64,000 bases of DNA from Bradyrhizobium algeriense. GTDB taxonomy: Bacteria; Pseudomonadota; Alphaproteobacteria; Rhizobiales; Xanthobacteraceae. Position 1 is the stretch's first letter; each line of letters opens with the position of its first letter. Positions 26,439-36,200 of the stretch are shown here, piece after piece. The notes under the pieces were generated by a model that ran no database searches, was not told the origin of the DNA, and saw nothing but the letters and a program-made list of their open reading frames with translations. Both the position numbers and the translations under genes were made by a program. Location: contig NZ_PYCN01000004.1 of the NCBI RefSeq assembly GCF_003062295.1, positions 186,001 through 250,000 of the forward strand, written 5' to 3'.

Positions 26439-27608
26439 TCACTCCGCCGGCTTTGGTTCGCCGACACCGTCTTCGAGATCGGCGCTTTCGGCATTGGCAG
26501 CCATTTGTTTGGCCTTCCGCCCCTCCCACCATGCGTTGAAGGTGCCGATGATCCCCTTCGGCAGCAGCAGCGTCACCAGGATGAACAGCGCGCCCAGCAT
26601 GAACAGCCAATACGGCGCCAGCGGACCCGATGTGAAGACGGTCTTTGCGTAGTTGACGACGACGGCGCCGAGCGCAGCACCGACCAGCGTGCCGCGGCCG
26701 CCGACCGCGACCCAGATCACGGCTTCGATCGAATTGCCCGGCGCGAATTCGCCGGGATTGATGATGCCGACTTGCGGGACATAGAGCGCGCCGGCAACGC
26801 CGGCCATGCAGGCCGACAGCGTGAACACGAACAGCTTGTAGGACTCCACGCGATAGCCGAGGAAGCGCGTGCGGGATTCGGCGTCGCGGATCGCGATCAA
26901 GACCTTGCCGAGTTTCGAGGTCACGACCGCCCGGCAGATCAGGAAGGCCAGGATCAGCGCGAGACAACTCAGCGCGAACAGAGCGGCGCGGGTGCCGTCG
27001 GCCTGCACGTTGAAGCCCAAAATATCCTTGAAGTCGGTCAGGCCGTTGTTGCCGCCGAAACCGAAATCGTTGCGGAAGAACGCCAGCAGCAGCGCGTAGG
27101 TCATTGCCTGCGTAATGATCGACAGATAGACGCCGGTGACGCGGGAGCGGAACGCCAGCCAGCCGAAGCAGAACGCCAAGAGGCCCGGCACCACCAGCAC
27201 CATCAAGGCCGCGAACCAGAACATGTCGAACCCGTACCAGTACCACGGCAGGCTTGGATAGTTCAGGAACACCATGAAGTCGGGCAATATCGGATTGCCG
27301 TAGACGCCGCGGCTGCCGATCTGGCGCATCAGGTACATGCCCATCGCGTAGCCGCCGAGCGCGAAGAACGCGCCGTGGCCGAGCGAGAGAATACCGCAAT
27401 AGCCCCAGATCAAATCGATCGAGAGCGCGAGAATGGCGTAACAGGCGTATTTGCCGAACAGCGCCACCAGATAGGTCGGCACCTGGAACATCGAGCCCGC
27501 CGGCAACAGCAGATTCGACAGCGGGATCAGCACGCCGAGCGCGGCGACCACCAGGATGAAGATGCTGGCGCCGCGATCCAGCGAACGCGTCAGAACGTGC
27601 GGCGTCAT
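26439..27608 (-). CDS. urtC: Urea ABC transporter permease UrtC
   Basis: LivM-type permease (389 aa) with about ten hydrophobic helices and the coupling region RDAESRTRFLGYRVESYK. The polar C-terminal tail (ADLEDGVGEPKPAE) is typical of UrtC. Its start overlaps the urtB stop by 4 bp (ATGA). Confidence 0.95.
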   Translation of the reverse strand: MTPHVLTRSLDRGASIFILVVAALGVLIPLSNLLLPAGSMFQVPTYLVALFGKYACYAILALSIDLIWGYCGILSLGHGAFFALGGYAMGMYLMRQIGSRGVYGNPILPDFMVFLNYPSLPWYWYGFDMFWFAALMVLVVPGLLAFCFGWLAFRSRVTGVYLSIITQAMTYALLLAFFRNDFGFGGNNGLTDFKDILGFNVQADGTRAALFALSCLALILAFLICRAVVTSKLGKVLIAIRDAESRTRFLGYRVESYKLFVFTLSACMAGVAGALYVPQVGIINPGEFAPGNSIEAVIWVAVGGRGTLVGAALGAVVVNYAKTVFTSGPLAPYWLFMLGALFILVTLLLPKGIIGTFNAWWEGRKAKQMAANAESADLEDGVGEPKPAE

Positions 27609-29218
27609 GCTTCCACCGCCCGGCCCTTGAGTGCGAACAGACCGCGTGGCCGCTTCTGGATGAACAGGATGATCAGCACCAGAATGGCGATCTTGCCAAG
27701 CACGGCGCCCGCCACCGGCTCCAGGAACTTGTTGGCGATGCCGAGCGTGAAGGCGCCGACCAGCGTGCCCCAGAGATTGCCGACGCCGCCGAACACGACG
27801 ACCATGAAGCTGTCGATGATGTAGCTCTGGCCGAGGTTGGGGCTGACATTGTCGATCTGCGACAGCGCCACGCCGGCGATCCCGGCAATGCCGGAGCCGA
27901 GACCGAAGGTCAGCGCATCGACACGGGAAGTCGCGATACCCATCGAAGCCGCCATGCGGCGATTTTGAGTGACCGCGCGCATCTCAAGCCCGAGCGCGGT
28001 GTAGCGCAGCATGGCGAGCAGGATGACGAAGACGGCCAGCGTGAAGCAGAGGATCCAGAGCCGGTTATAGGTGATGGTGATCTGCCCGAGTTCGAACGCG
28101 CCGCTCATCCAGGAGGGATTGCCGACTTCGCGGTTGGTCGGGCCGAACATGGTGCGCACCGCCTGCTGCAGCACCAGCGAGAGGCCCCAGGTCGCGAGCA
28201 GGGTTTCCAGCGGGCGGCCGTAGAGAAAGCGGATGATGCCGCGTTCGATCAGGATGCCAATCGCACCGGCGACGAGAAACGCCAGCGGCACCGCGATCAA
28301 CAGCGAGTAGTCGAACAGGCCGGGATAGCGGGTGCGAATGACTTCCTGCACCACGAAGGTGGTGTAGGCCCCTAACATCACCATCTCGCCATGGGCCATG
28401 TTGATGACGCCCATGACGCCGAAGGTGATGGCAAGCCCGATCGCGGCGAGCAGCAGCACCGAGCCCAGCGAGAGGCCGTACCAGGCGTTCTGCACCATCG
28501 ACCACATGGCAAGGTTGCTCTGGATCGAGGCGATCGCGCTGGCGGCGGCGCGCGCGACATTGGGCGGCACGTCACTGCCCAGCCCGGTCAATAGCGCCAT
28601 CGCTTCCTGGTCGCCGCGCGCCTTGACGATGGCGACGGCTTCGAGCTTTTCCACCTCGGTCGCATCGCTCTTGTAGAGCAGGATCGCAGCGCGGGCCTCG
28701 GTGAAGGCCGCCTTGGCGCCCTTGTCGGTTTCCTTGGCGAGCGCGCCGTCGATCACGGCCAGTGTGCTCTCCTCATGGCTCTTGAAGACCGACTGCGCGG
28801 CCGCGATCCGCTTGGCGGGATCGGGCGACAGCAGCGTCAGGCCGCCAAGGGCCGCCTCCACGGTGCGGCGCAGGCGGTTGTTGAGGCGGACGGCGGCCGC
28901 ACTATCGGGCAGCTTGTCGACGGCGGCGCCGGTGGCGGCATCGATGATCTTGCCGTCGCTCCCTGTAACGAAAACCTTCTTGGATTCAGGATCGGCCGAC
29001 AACCGGCCTTCCTGCAGCGCGCTGATGATTGGAAAGGCCAGCGGATTGCCCGAGACAGCGACCGCGCCGATCGCCTCGTCGGTGTCGGAAAAATCGTCAT
29101 TGGCGAATTTGGCGACCGCATCCTCGAACGGACCCGCCAGCGCCGGCACGGCGTAGGCAGCGGTCAGGAGGATTGCGAGCAAAACCGCGCGAAAACGATC
29201 GAGGAAATTGGCAGACAC
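27605..29218 (-). CDS. urtB: Urea ABC transporter permease UrtB
   Basis: LivH-type permease (537 aa) with the UrtB-specific long N-terminal part. A signal peptide (residues about 1-28) is followed by a periplasmic helical-repeat domain of about 200 residues (KSHEESTLAVIDGALAKETD). The membrane domain starts near residue 245 with ITFGVMGVINMAHGEMVMLG, the LivH signature, and includes RAVTQNRRMAASMGIATSRV. A strong hairpin lies just upstream (29244-29273), between urtA and urtB. Confidence 0.95.
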   Translation of the reverse strand: MSANFLDRFRAVLLAILLTAAYAVPALAGPFEDAVAKFANDDFSDTDEAIGAVAVSGNPLAFPIISALQEGRLSADPESKKVFVTGSDGKIIDAATGAAVDKLPDSAAAVRLNNRLRRTVEAALGGLTLLSPDPAKRIAAAQSVFKSHEESTLAVIDGALAKETDKGAKAAFTEARAAILLYKSDATEVEKLEAVAIVKARGDQEAMALLTGLGSDVPPNVARAAASAIASIQSNLAMWSMVQNAWYGLSLGSVLLLAAIGLAITFGVMGVINMAHGEMVMLGAYTTFVVQEVIRTRYPGLFDYSLLIAVPLAFLVAGAIGILIERGIIRFLYGRPLETLLATWGLSLVLQQAVRTMFGPTNREVGNPSWMSGAFELGQITITYNRLWILCFTLAVFVILLAMLRYTALGLEMRAVTQNRRMAASMGIATSRVDALTFGLGSGIAGIAGVALSQIDNVSPNLGQSYIIDSFMVVVFGGVGNLWGTLVGAFTLGIANKFLEPVAGAVLGKIAILVLIILFIQKRPRGLFALKGRAVEA

Positions 29219-29243
29219 AATACGACCCCGGCAGGAGTGTGGG

Positions 29244-29273
29244 GAGAAGGCGGCGGCACCGCCGCCTTCTCCG
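29244..29273 (-). promoter_or_regulatory. Strong hairpin in the urtA-urtB gap
   Basis: Near-perfect inverted repeat, arms GGAGAAGGCGGCGG (29244-29257) and CCGCCGCCTTCTCC (29260-29273), only 2 nt between the arms. There is no T run, so it is unlikely to be a full terminator. It more likely stabilises the urtA transcript end or attenuates read-through, as for many ABC operons whose binding protein is needed in excess. Confidence 0.7.
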
Positions 29274-29345
29274 GTCTCTTGGTAGTTCTCTTGGAAGTTA
29301 TCGTTGCAGGTCAGACGATCATGATCCTCTCGGATCAGATCGGGA

Positions 29346-30662
29346 TCAAGATCCCTGACCGCCGCACTTGTTGGTCTTGGTGTTGTAGTTGCCGCACTTC
29401 TTGCCGACCCAGTCGCCGATCAGGTCCTTGGAACCGTCGAGCTCCTTCGACCAGGCGTCGCCAGCGACAAGACCCGGGGTCTTCCACACCACGTCGAACT
29501 GGCCGTTGGCTTTGATTTCGCCAATGAACACCGGCTTGGTGATGTGATGGTTCGGCAGCATCTTGGAGGTGCCGCCGGTCAGGTTCTTGGCTTCAATGCC
29601 GGGCAGCGCGTCGATCACCTTGTCCGGATCGGTCGACTTCACCTTCTCGACCGCCTTGACCCACATGTCGAAGCCGATGACGTGCGCTTCCATCGGATCG
29701 TTGGTCACGCGCTTCGGATTCTTGGTGTAGGCCTGCCAGGCCTTGATGAACTTCTCGTTGGCCGGGTCCTTGATCGACTGGAAGTAGTTCCAGGCGGCGA
29801 GATGGCCGAGCAGCGGCTTGGTGTCGATGCCGGCGAGCTCTTCTTCACCGACCGAGAACGCAACAACCGGAATGTCGGTCGCCTTGATGCCCTGGTTGCC
29901 GAGCTCCTTGTAGAAGGGAACGTTGGCGTCGCCGTTGATGGTGGAGACCACGGCCGTCTTCTTGCCGGCCGAGCCGAACTTCTTGATGTCGGCCACGATC
30001 GTCTGCCAGTCGCTATGACCAAACGGTGTGTAGTTGATCATGATGTCTTCCTGCTTGACGCCCTTCGACTTCAAGTAGGCTTCGAGGATCTTGTTGGTGG
30101 TGCGCGGATAGACGTAGTCGGTGCCGGCCAGCACCCAGCGCTTCACCTTCTCGTCCTTCATCAGGTAGTCCACCGCCGGGATCGCCTGCTGGTTCGGCGC
30201 AGCACCCGTGTAGAACACGTTGCGCTCGCTCTCCTCACCCTCGTACTGCACGGGGTAGAACAGGATCGAGTTCAGTTCCTTGAATACCGGGAGCACGGAC
30301 TTGCGCGACACCGAGGTCCAGCAGCCGAATACGACCGAAACCTTGTCCTTGGTGATCAGCTCGCGCGCCTTTTCAGCGAACAGCGGCCAGTTCGAAGCGG
30401 GGTCGACCACGACGGCCTCAAGCTTCTTGCCAAGCACGCCACCCTTCTTGTTCTGCTCGTCGATCAGGAAGAGCACGGTGTCCTTCAGCGTGGTTTCGCT
30501 GATGGCCATGGTGCCGGAGAGCGAGTGCAGGACGCCGACCTTAATGGTCTCCTGCGCCTTGGCGTTTGAAAATGCAGCTAGGCCCAAAACCAGGCCGGCG
30601 GTCGCCGCCAGCCAGCGACGGCGGCTCATCGTCGTTATATCGTGAGTCAATTGAGTAAGCAT
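29346..30662 (-). CDS. urtA: Urea ABC transporter substrate-binding protein UrtA
   Basis: Periplasmic urea-binding protein, 438 aa. The N-terminus holds a twin-arginine-like signal (MSRRRWLAATAGLVLGLAAF, cleavage near AKAQ), followed by ETIKVGVLHSLSGTMAIS, typical of UrtA/FmdD. GCWTSVSRKSVLPVFKE and FYPVQYEGEESERNVFYTGA are family-specific urea/amide-binding segments. ATG at 30662 or the internal ATG at 30629, which begins the RR signal, may be used. First gene of the leftward urt-ure run, with a sigma54-like promoter about 73 bp upstream. Confidence 0.96.
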   Translation of the reverse strand: MLTQLTHDITTMSRRRWLAATAGLVLGLAAFSNAKAQETIKVGVLHSLSGTMAISETTLKDTVLFLIDEQNKKGGVLGKKLEAVVVDPASNWPLFAEKARELITKDKVSVVFGCWTSVSRKSVLPVFKELNSILFYPVQYEGEESERNVFYTGAAPNQQAIPAVDYLMKDEKVKRWVLAGTDYVYPRTTNKILEAYLKSKGVKQEDIMINYTPFGHSDWQTIVADIKKFGSAGKKTAVVSTINGDANVPFYKELGNQGIKATDIPVVAFSVGEEELAGIDTKPLLGHLAAWNYFQSIKDPANEKFIKAWQAYTKNPKRVTNDPMEAHVIGFDMWVKAVEKVKSTDPDKVIDALPGIEAKNLTGGTSKMLPNHHITKPVFIGEIKANGQFDVVWKTPGLVAGDAWSKELDGSKDLIGDWVGKKCGNYNTKTNKCGGQGS

Positions 30663-30734
30663 GAGGTGTCATCTCCCTGACGCAGTCGCGTTAAACGCTG
30701 CGAACGGCCCCACGGCCGCCTGCGTTAACGGAAT

Positions 30735-30750
30735 CGCAAGAACCATGCCA
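30735..30750 (-). promoter_or_regulatory. Sigma54-type (-24/-12) promoter of urtA
   Basis: On the minus strand TGGCATGGTTCTTGCG carries the invariant GG and GC dinucleotides at the right spacing for the consensus TGGCAC-N5-TTGCA, with one mismatch in each half. It predicts a transcript start near 30724. Nitrogen control through RpoN and NtrC is expected for urea uptake. Confidence 0.65.
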
Positions 30751-31224
30751 CGGTTCGAAAACGAGATAAGCCCATATAATCGCTCTTGAATTCCGGGCCT
30801 GCGGAAACCAGCGGCGACAAATTTGCTTATTTTTTAGACTGCAAAAATGTATGCTTTGGCGGCAAACTATCTATTTTTTGTGCAAAAGCCGCAATTTGGC
30901 TAAATTTCTTGCACGAATTTTGGTCGTTTGGAGCGCTGACGGGCGCAACAGCGTGGTCTGGCTGACCGGTTTCCTTAACCGCGCAGACGACACGCGCGGA
31001 ATTCACCTTGAAAGCGCCGCACGGGTGCTCCATATGATCTGCGTGACCTAGAGAATCATCAGGTCCTTGCGAGCCGCGTGTTCTGAGCCCGTTCAACGGT
31101 TTCTGGCTTGCCCCTTTTCAGCTAGCACAACCGACGCCCCAAACACGCGGGTGTCTCAGACACACTCGCGCGCTCCTGGCCATTGAAGCCGGGCGCCTGC
31201 TTTTTTGATGGAAAGAACCCTCTT
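30751..31224. other. Divergent upstream region of urtA and the DEAD-box helicase gene
   Basis: 474 bp without a supported gene. An A/T-rich core (about 30820-30920) contains an inverted repeat GTGCAA (30880-30885) / TTGCAC (30909-30914), reminiscent of NtrC-type TGCA half-sites but more widely spaced. The helicase promoter must also lie here; no clear -35/-10 was seen. Short open frames in this stretch have no ribosome site. Confidence 0.5.
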
Positions 31225-32727
31225 TTGACCTCCTTTCAGGATTTCGGCCTCGCCGATCCCATCTCGCGTGCACTCCAGGAAGAAAATTACCACACGCCCA
31301 CGCCCATCCAGGCCCAGACCATCCCTCTCGCAATGACCGGCCGTGACGTCGTCGGCATCGCCCAGACCGGCACCGGCAAGACGGCGGCCTTTGCGCTGCC
31401 GATCCTGCATCGGATCCTGGAAAACCGCATCCGGCCGCAGCCCAAGACCTGCCGCGTGCTGGTGCTCTCGCCGACCCGCGAATTGTCCGGCCAGATCCTC
31501 GACAGCTTCAACGCCTATGGCCGCCACATCCGCCTGAGCTCGGCGCTGGCGATCGGCGGCGTGCCGATGGGCCGCCAGGTCCGCTCGGTGATGCAGGGCG
31601 TCGAAGTCATGGTGGCGACCCCCGGCCGCCTGCTCGATCTTGTCCAGAGCAACGGGCTGAAGCTCGGCCAGGTCGAGTTCCTCGTGCTCGACGAAGCCGA
31701 CCGCATGCTCGACATGGGCTTCATCAACGACATCCGCAAAGTCGTCGCCAAGCTGCCGATCAAGCGGCAGACGCTGTTCTTCTCGGCCACCATGCCGAAG
31801 GATATCGCGGAACTCGCCGAAGCCATGCTGCGCGACCCCGCCCGCGTGGCGGTGACGCCGGTGGCCTCGACCGTCGAGCGCATCGCCCAGCGCATCATCC
31901 AGGTCGATTTCTCGGCCAAGTCAGGGGTGCTGGCGCAGCTTCTGAAGCAGGAACCGGTTGACCGCGCGCTGATCTTTACCCGCACCAAGCACGGCGCCGA
32001 CAAGGTCGTGAAGACGCTGGCCAAGGCCGGCATCTCAGCCAACGCCATTCACGGCAACAAGTCGCAGAACCACCGGGAGCGCGTGCTGGCCGCGTTCCGC
32101 ACCGGCGAGATCCGCACCCTGGTCGCGACCGACATTGCCGCCCGCGGCATCGACGTCGACGGCATCAGCCATGTGGTGAATTTCGATCTGCCCAACATCC
32201 CGGAAACCTATGTCCACCGCATCGGCCGCACCGCGCGCGCCGGCGCCGAAGGCGTTGCGATCTCGCTGATCGCGGGCGCCGAGGAGATGGGCTATCTGCG
32301 CGACATCGAGCGGCTGATCCGTATCACGCTGCCGCGGGAAGACCGTCGCACGCCCGGCAGCCGCGACGCCGCACCGGCCCCCTCGCAGCGCCCTGCACAG
32401 CAGCACCGGGGTGGACGGTCCGCCCCGCGAGCCCACACCGCCAGGTCCCAGGACTCCAGAGGACATGACTCCAGAGGACACGAATCCCGTGGGCACGAAA
32501 CCCGGGGACATGAATCGGCGCCGGGATCAAAAGGCCCTCGCCGACCCCGCCGCGGTGGTGGTAATAATGCCGCGCCGCAGCCGAACCGGCACGAGCAGCC
32601 GCGTCCGGCGCAGCAGGCCGGCAAGAGCCAAGGCGGGAAAAGTGAGGGCGTTCAGGGCGTCGCCTTCTTGCATCGCGAGAGCCGTCCGAATACTCAACCC
32701 AACCGTACCCACCGACCGCAGCGCTAG
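31225..32727 (+). CDS. DEAD-box ATP-dependent RNA helicase (RhlE type)
   Basis: RNA helicase of 500 aa for ribosome assembly and RNA unwinding in the cold. Q motif [11 protein letters not shown], motif [11 protein letters not shown], Ia [42 protein letters not shown]. The core ends near residue 370. The rest is a basic, disordered tail with several [10 protein letters not shown]-type pentapeptide copies, then [11 protein letters not shown] at 31225 starts exactly at the family N-terminus (TSFQDFGL) with GGAAAG upstream; a longer frame from 31183 has no support. Followed by infA after 23 bp and then cspA, forming a cold-adaptation group. Confidence 0.93.
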   Translation: MTSFQDFGLADPISRALQEENYHTPTPIQAQTIPLAMTGRDVVGIAQTGTGKTAAFALPILHRILENRIRPQPKTCRVLVLSPTRELSGQILDSFNAYGRHIRLSSALAIGGVPMGRQVRSVMQGVEVMVATPGRLLDLVQSNGLKLGQVEFLVLDEADRMLDMGFINDIRKVVAKLPIKRQTLFFSATMPKDIAELAEAMLRDPARVAVTPVASTVERIAQRIIQVDFSAKSGVLAQLLKQEPVDRALIFTRTKHGADKVVKTLAKAGISANAIHGNKSQNHRERVLAAFRTGEIRTLVATDIAARGIDVDGISHVVNFDLPNIPETYVHRIGRTARAGAEGVAISLIAGAEEMGYLRDIERLIRITLPREDRRTPGSRDAAPAPSQRPAQQHRGGRSAPRAHTARSQDSRGHDSRGHESRGHETRGHESAPGSKGPRRPRRGGGNNAAPQPNRHEQPRPAQQAGKSQGGKSEGVQGVAFLHRESRPNTQPNRTHRPQR

Positions 32728-32750
32728 CTTCGATCGACCTGGAGACCACC

Positions 32751-33035
32751 ATGGCTAAAGAAGAGCTGATCCAGTTCGAAGGACTGGTGACCGAAATCCT
32801 CCCCGACGCGCGCTACCGCGTGCAGCTCGACGCCGGGCACGAAATTGTTGCCTACACCGCCGGCAAGATGAAGAAGAACCGGATCAAGACGCTGGCAGGC
32901 GATCGGGTCACGATCGAAATGTCACCCTATGATCTGGAGAAGGGCCGCCTGATCTTCCGTCACAAGGACGAGCGCCCGAGCACCGGTGCCCCGCGTGGGG
33001 GGCCGCCGCGCGGCGGTCAGTTCCGCCGCCGGTAA
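32751..33035 (+). CDS. infA: Translation initiation factor IF-1, extended form
   Basis: S1/OB-fold initiation factor that binds the ribosomal A site. Core [20 protein letters not shown], then [20 protein letters not shown] and [13 protein letters not shown] are clear. At 94 aa it is about 22 residues longer than the usual 72 because of a basic Arg/Gly/Pro-rich tail ([15 protein letters not shown]). Bradyrhizobium genomes normally carry a second, standard-length infA elsewhere (recalled knowledge), so this is likely a paralogue. Position right after the helicase suggests a cold-induced role. Confidence 0.93.
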   Translation: MAKEELIQFEGLVTEILPDARYRVQLDAGHEIVAYTAGKMKKNRIKTLAGDRVTIEMSPYDLEKGRLIFRHKDERPSTGAPRGGPPRGGQFRRR

Positions 33036-33304
33036 GCGTACCCTGACGTCAGCGAAAACGCGCCCGATACGCCCATATCGTGCGCGGTCGCGGCCGGCTG
33101 GCCGGCCGAATCAAAAAAACGTGCACGTCAGGATTGTTTTGACCACTACTATCGAATAATATTAGCCATCGATTTTCGGCCGGACGACATTAGCTATCCA
33201 CCGGTACAGCCGGTTTAGACGCTGACGACCCTTCCAAAAATTCGATCTCACCAGCCCATCGAAGGGTGGGCTACGACTTGTATATCTGAGAAGGGACTAC
33301 CCCC
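33036..33304 (+). other. Leader region upstream of the cold-shock gene
   Basis: 269 bp with no gene. A GC palindrome CGGCCGGC-TG-GCCGGCCG lies at 33091-33108, followed by an A-rich stretch. The downstream part (33120-33300) probably contains the promoter and a long 5' untranslated region, as is typical for cspA genes. No defined riboswitch or cold-shock box was recognised. Confidence 0.45.
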
Positions 33305-33517
33305 GTGAGCATGGGAACCGTGAAGTGGTTTAACGCAACCAAGGGCTATGGCTTCATCCAGCCGGATGACGGCGGCAATGACGTGTTCGTGCACATCAGC
33401 GCTGTCGAGCGTGCCGGTCTTGGAACGCTGCGTGAAGGCCAGAAGATCTCCTACGAAATCGTGGCAGATCGCCGCTCTGGCAAATCTTCGGCCGACAATC
33501 TGCGCGCCGCCGGATAA
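33305..33517 (+). CDS. cspA: Cold-shock protein (CspA family)
   Basis: Single-stranded nucleic-acid-binding OB-fold protein, 70 aa, RNA chaperone. RNP1 is KGYGFIQ and RNP2 DVFVHIS, inside [23 protein letters not shown] at 33305 with GAAGGGA about 8 nt upstream is used; ATG at 33311 is equally possible and would remove two residues. It carries its own strong terminator (33572-33597). Confidence 0.95.
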   Translation: MSMGTVKWFNATKGYGFIQPDDGGNDVFVHISAVERAGLGTLREGQKISYEIVADRRSGKSSADNLRAAG

Positions 33518-33571
33518 AGCGATTTTCCAGGGCGCGCGCGCCATGGAAAATCGCCTCTGAATAAAGCGAAA

Positions 33572-33597
33572 GGCCGCGCCCATGGCGCGGCCTTTTT
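33572..33597 (+). terminator. Intrinsic terminator of cspA
   Basis: Perfect 9-bp stem GGCCGCGCC (33572-33580) / GGCGCGGCC (33584-33592) with a 3-nt loop, then TTTTT. Confidence 0.93.
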
Positions 33598-33610
33598 CAT
33601 GCGGCGATTA

Positions 33611-33710
33611 GAGCGGGATGACTTTTCTTCGAATCGTCATCCCGCTCTATCTCTTTGATTTGAGCATGATCTTTTCGGAAAACCGGGGGCCACTTTTCCG
33701 GATCATGCTC
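33611..33710. repeat. Two-hairpin dispersed repeat, copy 1
   Basis: Module A: GAGCGGGATGAC (33611-33622) / GTCATCCCGCTC (33636-33647), perfect 12-bp arms. Module B: GAGCATGATC (33662-33671) / GATCATGCTC (33701-33710), with inner CTTTTCGGAAAACCGG. The same two modules recur in the same order at 36201-36327 and in part at 38664-38760. Confidence 0.9.
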
Positions 33711-33907
33711 TAGCTCTCGACGAAGAACCCGCACGTGTTGCGGCTTCACTGAGCCCTCGTAGTAAACAGATCGTAACCCATGTCCTGATATCCGGCTCCT
33801 GAAATCGGTCGCATCCGAAATCAGCCTGTTTTTCGATGATCGGATTAAGGGGCACTTAGGGGAGGCCGGGCTACGATCGCGCGCTTTTGGATAGCCAGGG
33901 GGCGCCC

Positions 33908-35605
33908 GTGCCATTTCGTCTTCAGCAGTATGCTTACCGTTTCCGCCGCGATCGACGCGGCAACGTCGCGATCATTTTTACGGTCGCGGCGATCCCACTG
34001 ATATCGGCCATTGGTTGCGCGGTGGATTACTCGCAGGCGACCAGAATGAAGGCCAAGCTGCAAACGGCGGCCGACGCCGCCAGCATCGCCGCGCTTTCGC
34101 AGAAGTCGCCCGGCTTTATCGCGGCCTCGACAATGACAGGCAACGGCTCGGTCACCGCCGGAGTTACGGATGCCAACAATGTCTTTGACGCCAACATGAC
34201 CGGCATCACCGGCTATCAACTTGTGAATCGCACCAGCACCGTTACGAAGACCGGAATCAAGCTCGCTGCCAGCGTCACGTACACGGCCGACGTACCGGTA
34301 ACCTTCCTGAAAGTGATTGGGTTTCAGAAACTGACGGTAACGGGCGTTTCAAGTTCGGCCGCCACGTTGCCGCCGTACCTCGATTTTTATCTGACGCTGG
34401 ACGTCTCGGGGTCGATGGGCCTGCCGTCGACCCCCGACGAGCAGACGCGGTTGGGCAAGATCAACCCGGATAACTGGGTCCAATACCGCACCGCCTCCGG
34501 CGTCAGCTGTACCCTGGCCTGCCATTTTGCGGCGAAAAACAGCGCGTGCGTCGATCCCCCTGTCACTGCCCCTACCGCTCCGCCTGCCAATCCCCCTACC
34601 AGTACCAATTCGTATACCCAGCAATACAATACGAATGGTTATTGCATGGGCTATATTTATTCGCGCCTCGAACAGACCGCCCTCAAGAACCTCATCGACC
34701 AGCCGTCGACCTGGTCCGTACCGAAGCAGGTTCCTGGCTTGCCGGTGGCGATGCTTCCGGACCTGAATAATACGGTTACTCCTGGCGCAGCGAATTCTCT
34801 GATTAAAGGCAACTCCAAGAGCAAAACGTATAGCCTGACGGCGGTTTCATCCTGCCCGACCGATGGCACCGACGCCTGCATCCAGTTGCGCCTCGACGCG
34901 GTCGGCTACGCCGTGACCAAGTTGTTCGAAACCGCGAACGCCTCCAAGAAGGTTGACGACCAGTTCCGGATCGGTCTCTACCCGTTCATTCACAAACTCT
35001 ATCCCTATTTTGCGCTGACCAAAAACATCAGCGGATCTTCTACCACCCCCGGCACCATCAACTACGCCGCCGCAAACCTTGCCACGCTGCTTGACACAAA
35101 TACGAGTACGGACCTTGGCTCCGGCGGCACGCATATCACGACCGCGCTTACTACGGTCAACGGCCTCATCTCCGGCGGCTCCGGCGCCGTCGGCGACGGC
35201 AGCACGCCGACCACCCCGCAGCCTTACGTCTTCCTCGTCACCGACGGCGCACAAGACAACCAATTCAAAGACGTTCCCAACGGCGGCTGGCACGGCAGCA
35301 ACCGCGCCACCACGATTGATAACCAGGGCACCCTGGCGACCGTTCCCTCCTGCGAAACCCTCAAGGGCCGCGGCGTCATCGTTTCCGTGCTCTATATTCC
35401 CTATCAACCGGTCTCACCCGTGGTTACGACCTTTGCCGGCGACGAAGACACCTATGCCAACAACAACATTCCGTATATTCCGGCCAGCCTGCGGAAATGC
35501 GCGTCGCCTGGCTTCTTCTACACCGCGAACTCGCCCACTGAAATCGCCGCGTCGCTGAACGCCATGTTCAACCACGCGCTGCAGACCGCGCATCTTACGA
35601 ACTGA
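33908..35605 (+). CDS. tadG: TadG-like pilus assembly protein with vWA domain
   Basis: Membrane-anchored Tad pilus minor component, 565 aa. The N-terminal TadE/G motif (RDRRGNVAIIFTVAAIPLIS) gives one membrane helix near residues 20-42. The large extracytoplasmic part carries a von Willebrand A domain with the metal-binding DVSGSMG near residue 165, interrupted by a Pro/Thr-rich insert containing four cysteines. GTG at 33908 with GGGGG just upstream fits best; a TTG at 33887 is possible. It reads away from the rest of the pilus genes and has its own terminator (35656-35685). Confidence 0.88.
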   Translation: MPFRLQQYAYRFRRDRRGNVAIIFTVAAIPLISAIGCAVDYSQATRMKAKLQTAADAASIAALSQKSPGFIAASTMTGNGSVTAGVTDANNVFDANMTGITGYQLVNRTSTVTKTGIKLAASVTYTADVPVTFLKVIGFQKLTVTGVSSSAATLPPYLDFYLTLDVSGSMGLPSTPDEQTRLGKINPDNWVQYRTASGVSCTLACHFAAKNSACVDPPVTAPTAPPANPPTSTNSYTQQYNTNGYCMGYIYSRLEQTALKNLIDQPSTWSVPKQVPGLPVAMLPDLNNTVTPGAANSLIKGNSKSKTYSLTAVSSCPTDGTDACIQLRLDAVGYAVTKLFETANASKKVDDQFRIGLYPFIHKLYPYFALTKNISGSSTTPGTINYAAANLATLLDTNTSTDLGSGGTHITTALTTVNGLISGGSGAVGDGSTPTTPQPYVFLVTDGAQDNQFKDVPNGGWHGSNRATTIDNQGTLATVPSCETLKGRGVIVSVLYIPYQPVSPVVTTFAGDEDTYANNNIPYIPASLRKCASPGFFYTANSPTEIAASLNAMFNHALQTAHLTN

Positions 35606-35655
35606 CCGGGCAGAAGGCGGTGCCGACGACGCCTTGAAGTAAACACCGAGCCTCA

Positions 35656-35685
35656 GAAAGCCCCGGAGCGATCCGGGGCTTTTTA
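35656..35685 (+). terminator. Intrinsic terminator of the tadG-like gene
   Basis: Stem AGCCCCGGA (35659-35667) / TCCGGGGCT (35672-35680), 4-nt loop GCGA, then TTTTT. Confidence 0.92.
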
Positions 35686-36063
35686 TTGATCGGCCGCACA
35701 GGGTGGAGACCGTGATTGCGCGCGACTCGATGGCGTAGAGCGGCAAGGCCATCGGACGAACCGCGGAGACGCCAAGCGTCGATTTGTGCCGTTGATTTGG
35801 GCCGGCCATCAGACCTCCAACGGGCCGTTTGGCCGCGGGGCTCGTCTTAAATCGGCCAGGATTACGGATGACCCACGAGGCCGGCGTTTTCTTCTTCGCG
35901 TTCTGTCTTACGGCGGCAGGTGTGCAGAAGGATCACGATGAAATCGGTTGTCCGTTCCATAGCCGGCACAAGCAGGCGATGAATCGGGGAATTCCGGGTT
36001 GCTCGCTCGCAATAGATCGCGATCCGATCGGATTGAATTGGATCACGGATGTCTTTGTGGATG

Positions 36064-36120
36064 ATCTGCCGGCAAACGCTTCGCGTTTGTCTCGAGCGAA
36101 AACGGTTCCCGCTTTGCGCC
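36064..36120. repeat. Partial dispersed repeat (GCAAACGC...GCGTTTGT type)
   Basis: GGCAAACGCTTCGCGTTTGT forms a small palindrome followed by CTCGAGCGAAAACGGTTCCC, matching the inner segment of repeat copies 2 and 3. It appears to be a degenerate or truncated copy. Confidence 0.6.
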
Positions 36121-36200
36121 AACGCGGCCCTGCGGGTCCGATCATGCTCTGGCAGCCAAAGTCCCACGACGGCGTTGGGCAGAGGCCCCTTGTGTCATTG

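Noticed and set aside
30851..31051. 66-codon plus-strand frame upstream of the helicase gene
   Set aside because: Lies in the A/T-rich regulatory region of urtA, with no Shine-Dalgarno sequence and no recognisable protein.
33036..33304. Riboswitch in the cspA leader
   Set aside because: A GC palindrome is present, but no known aptamer pattern could be recognised.
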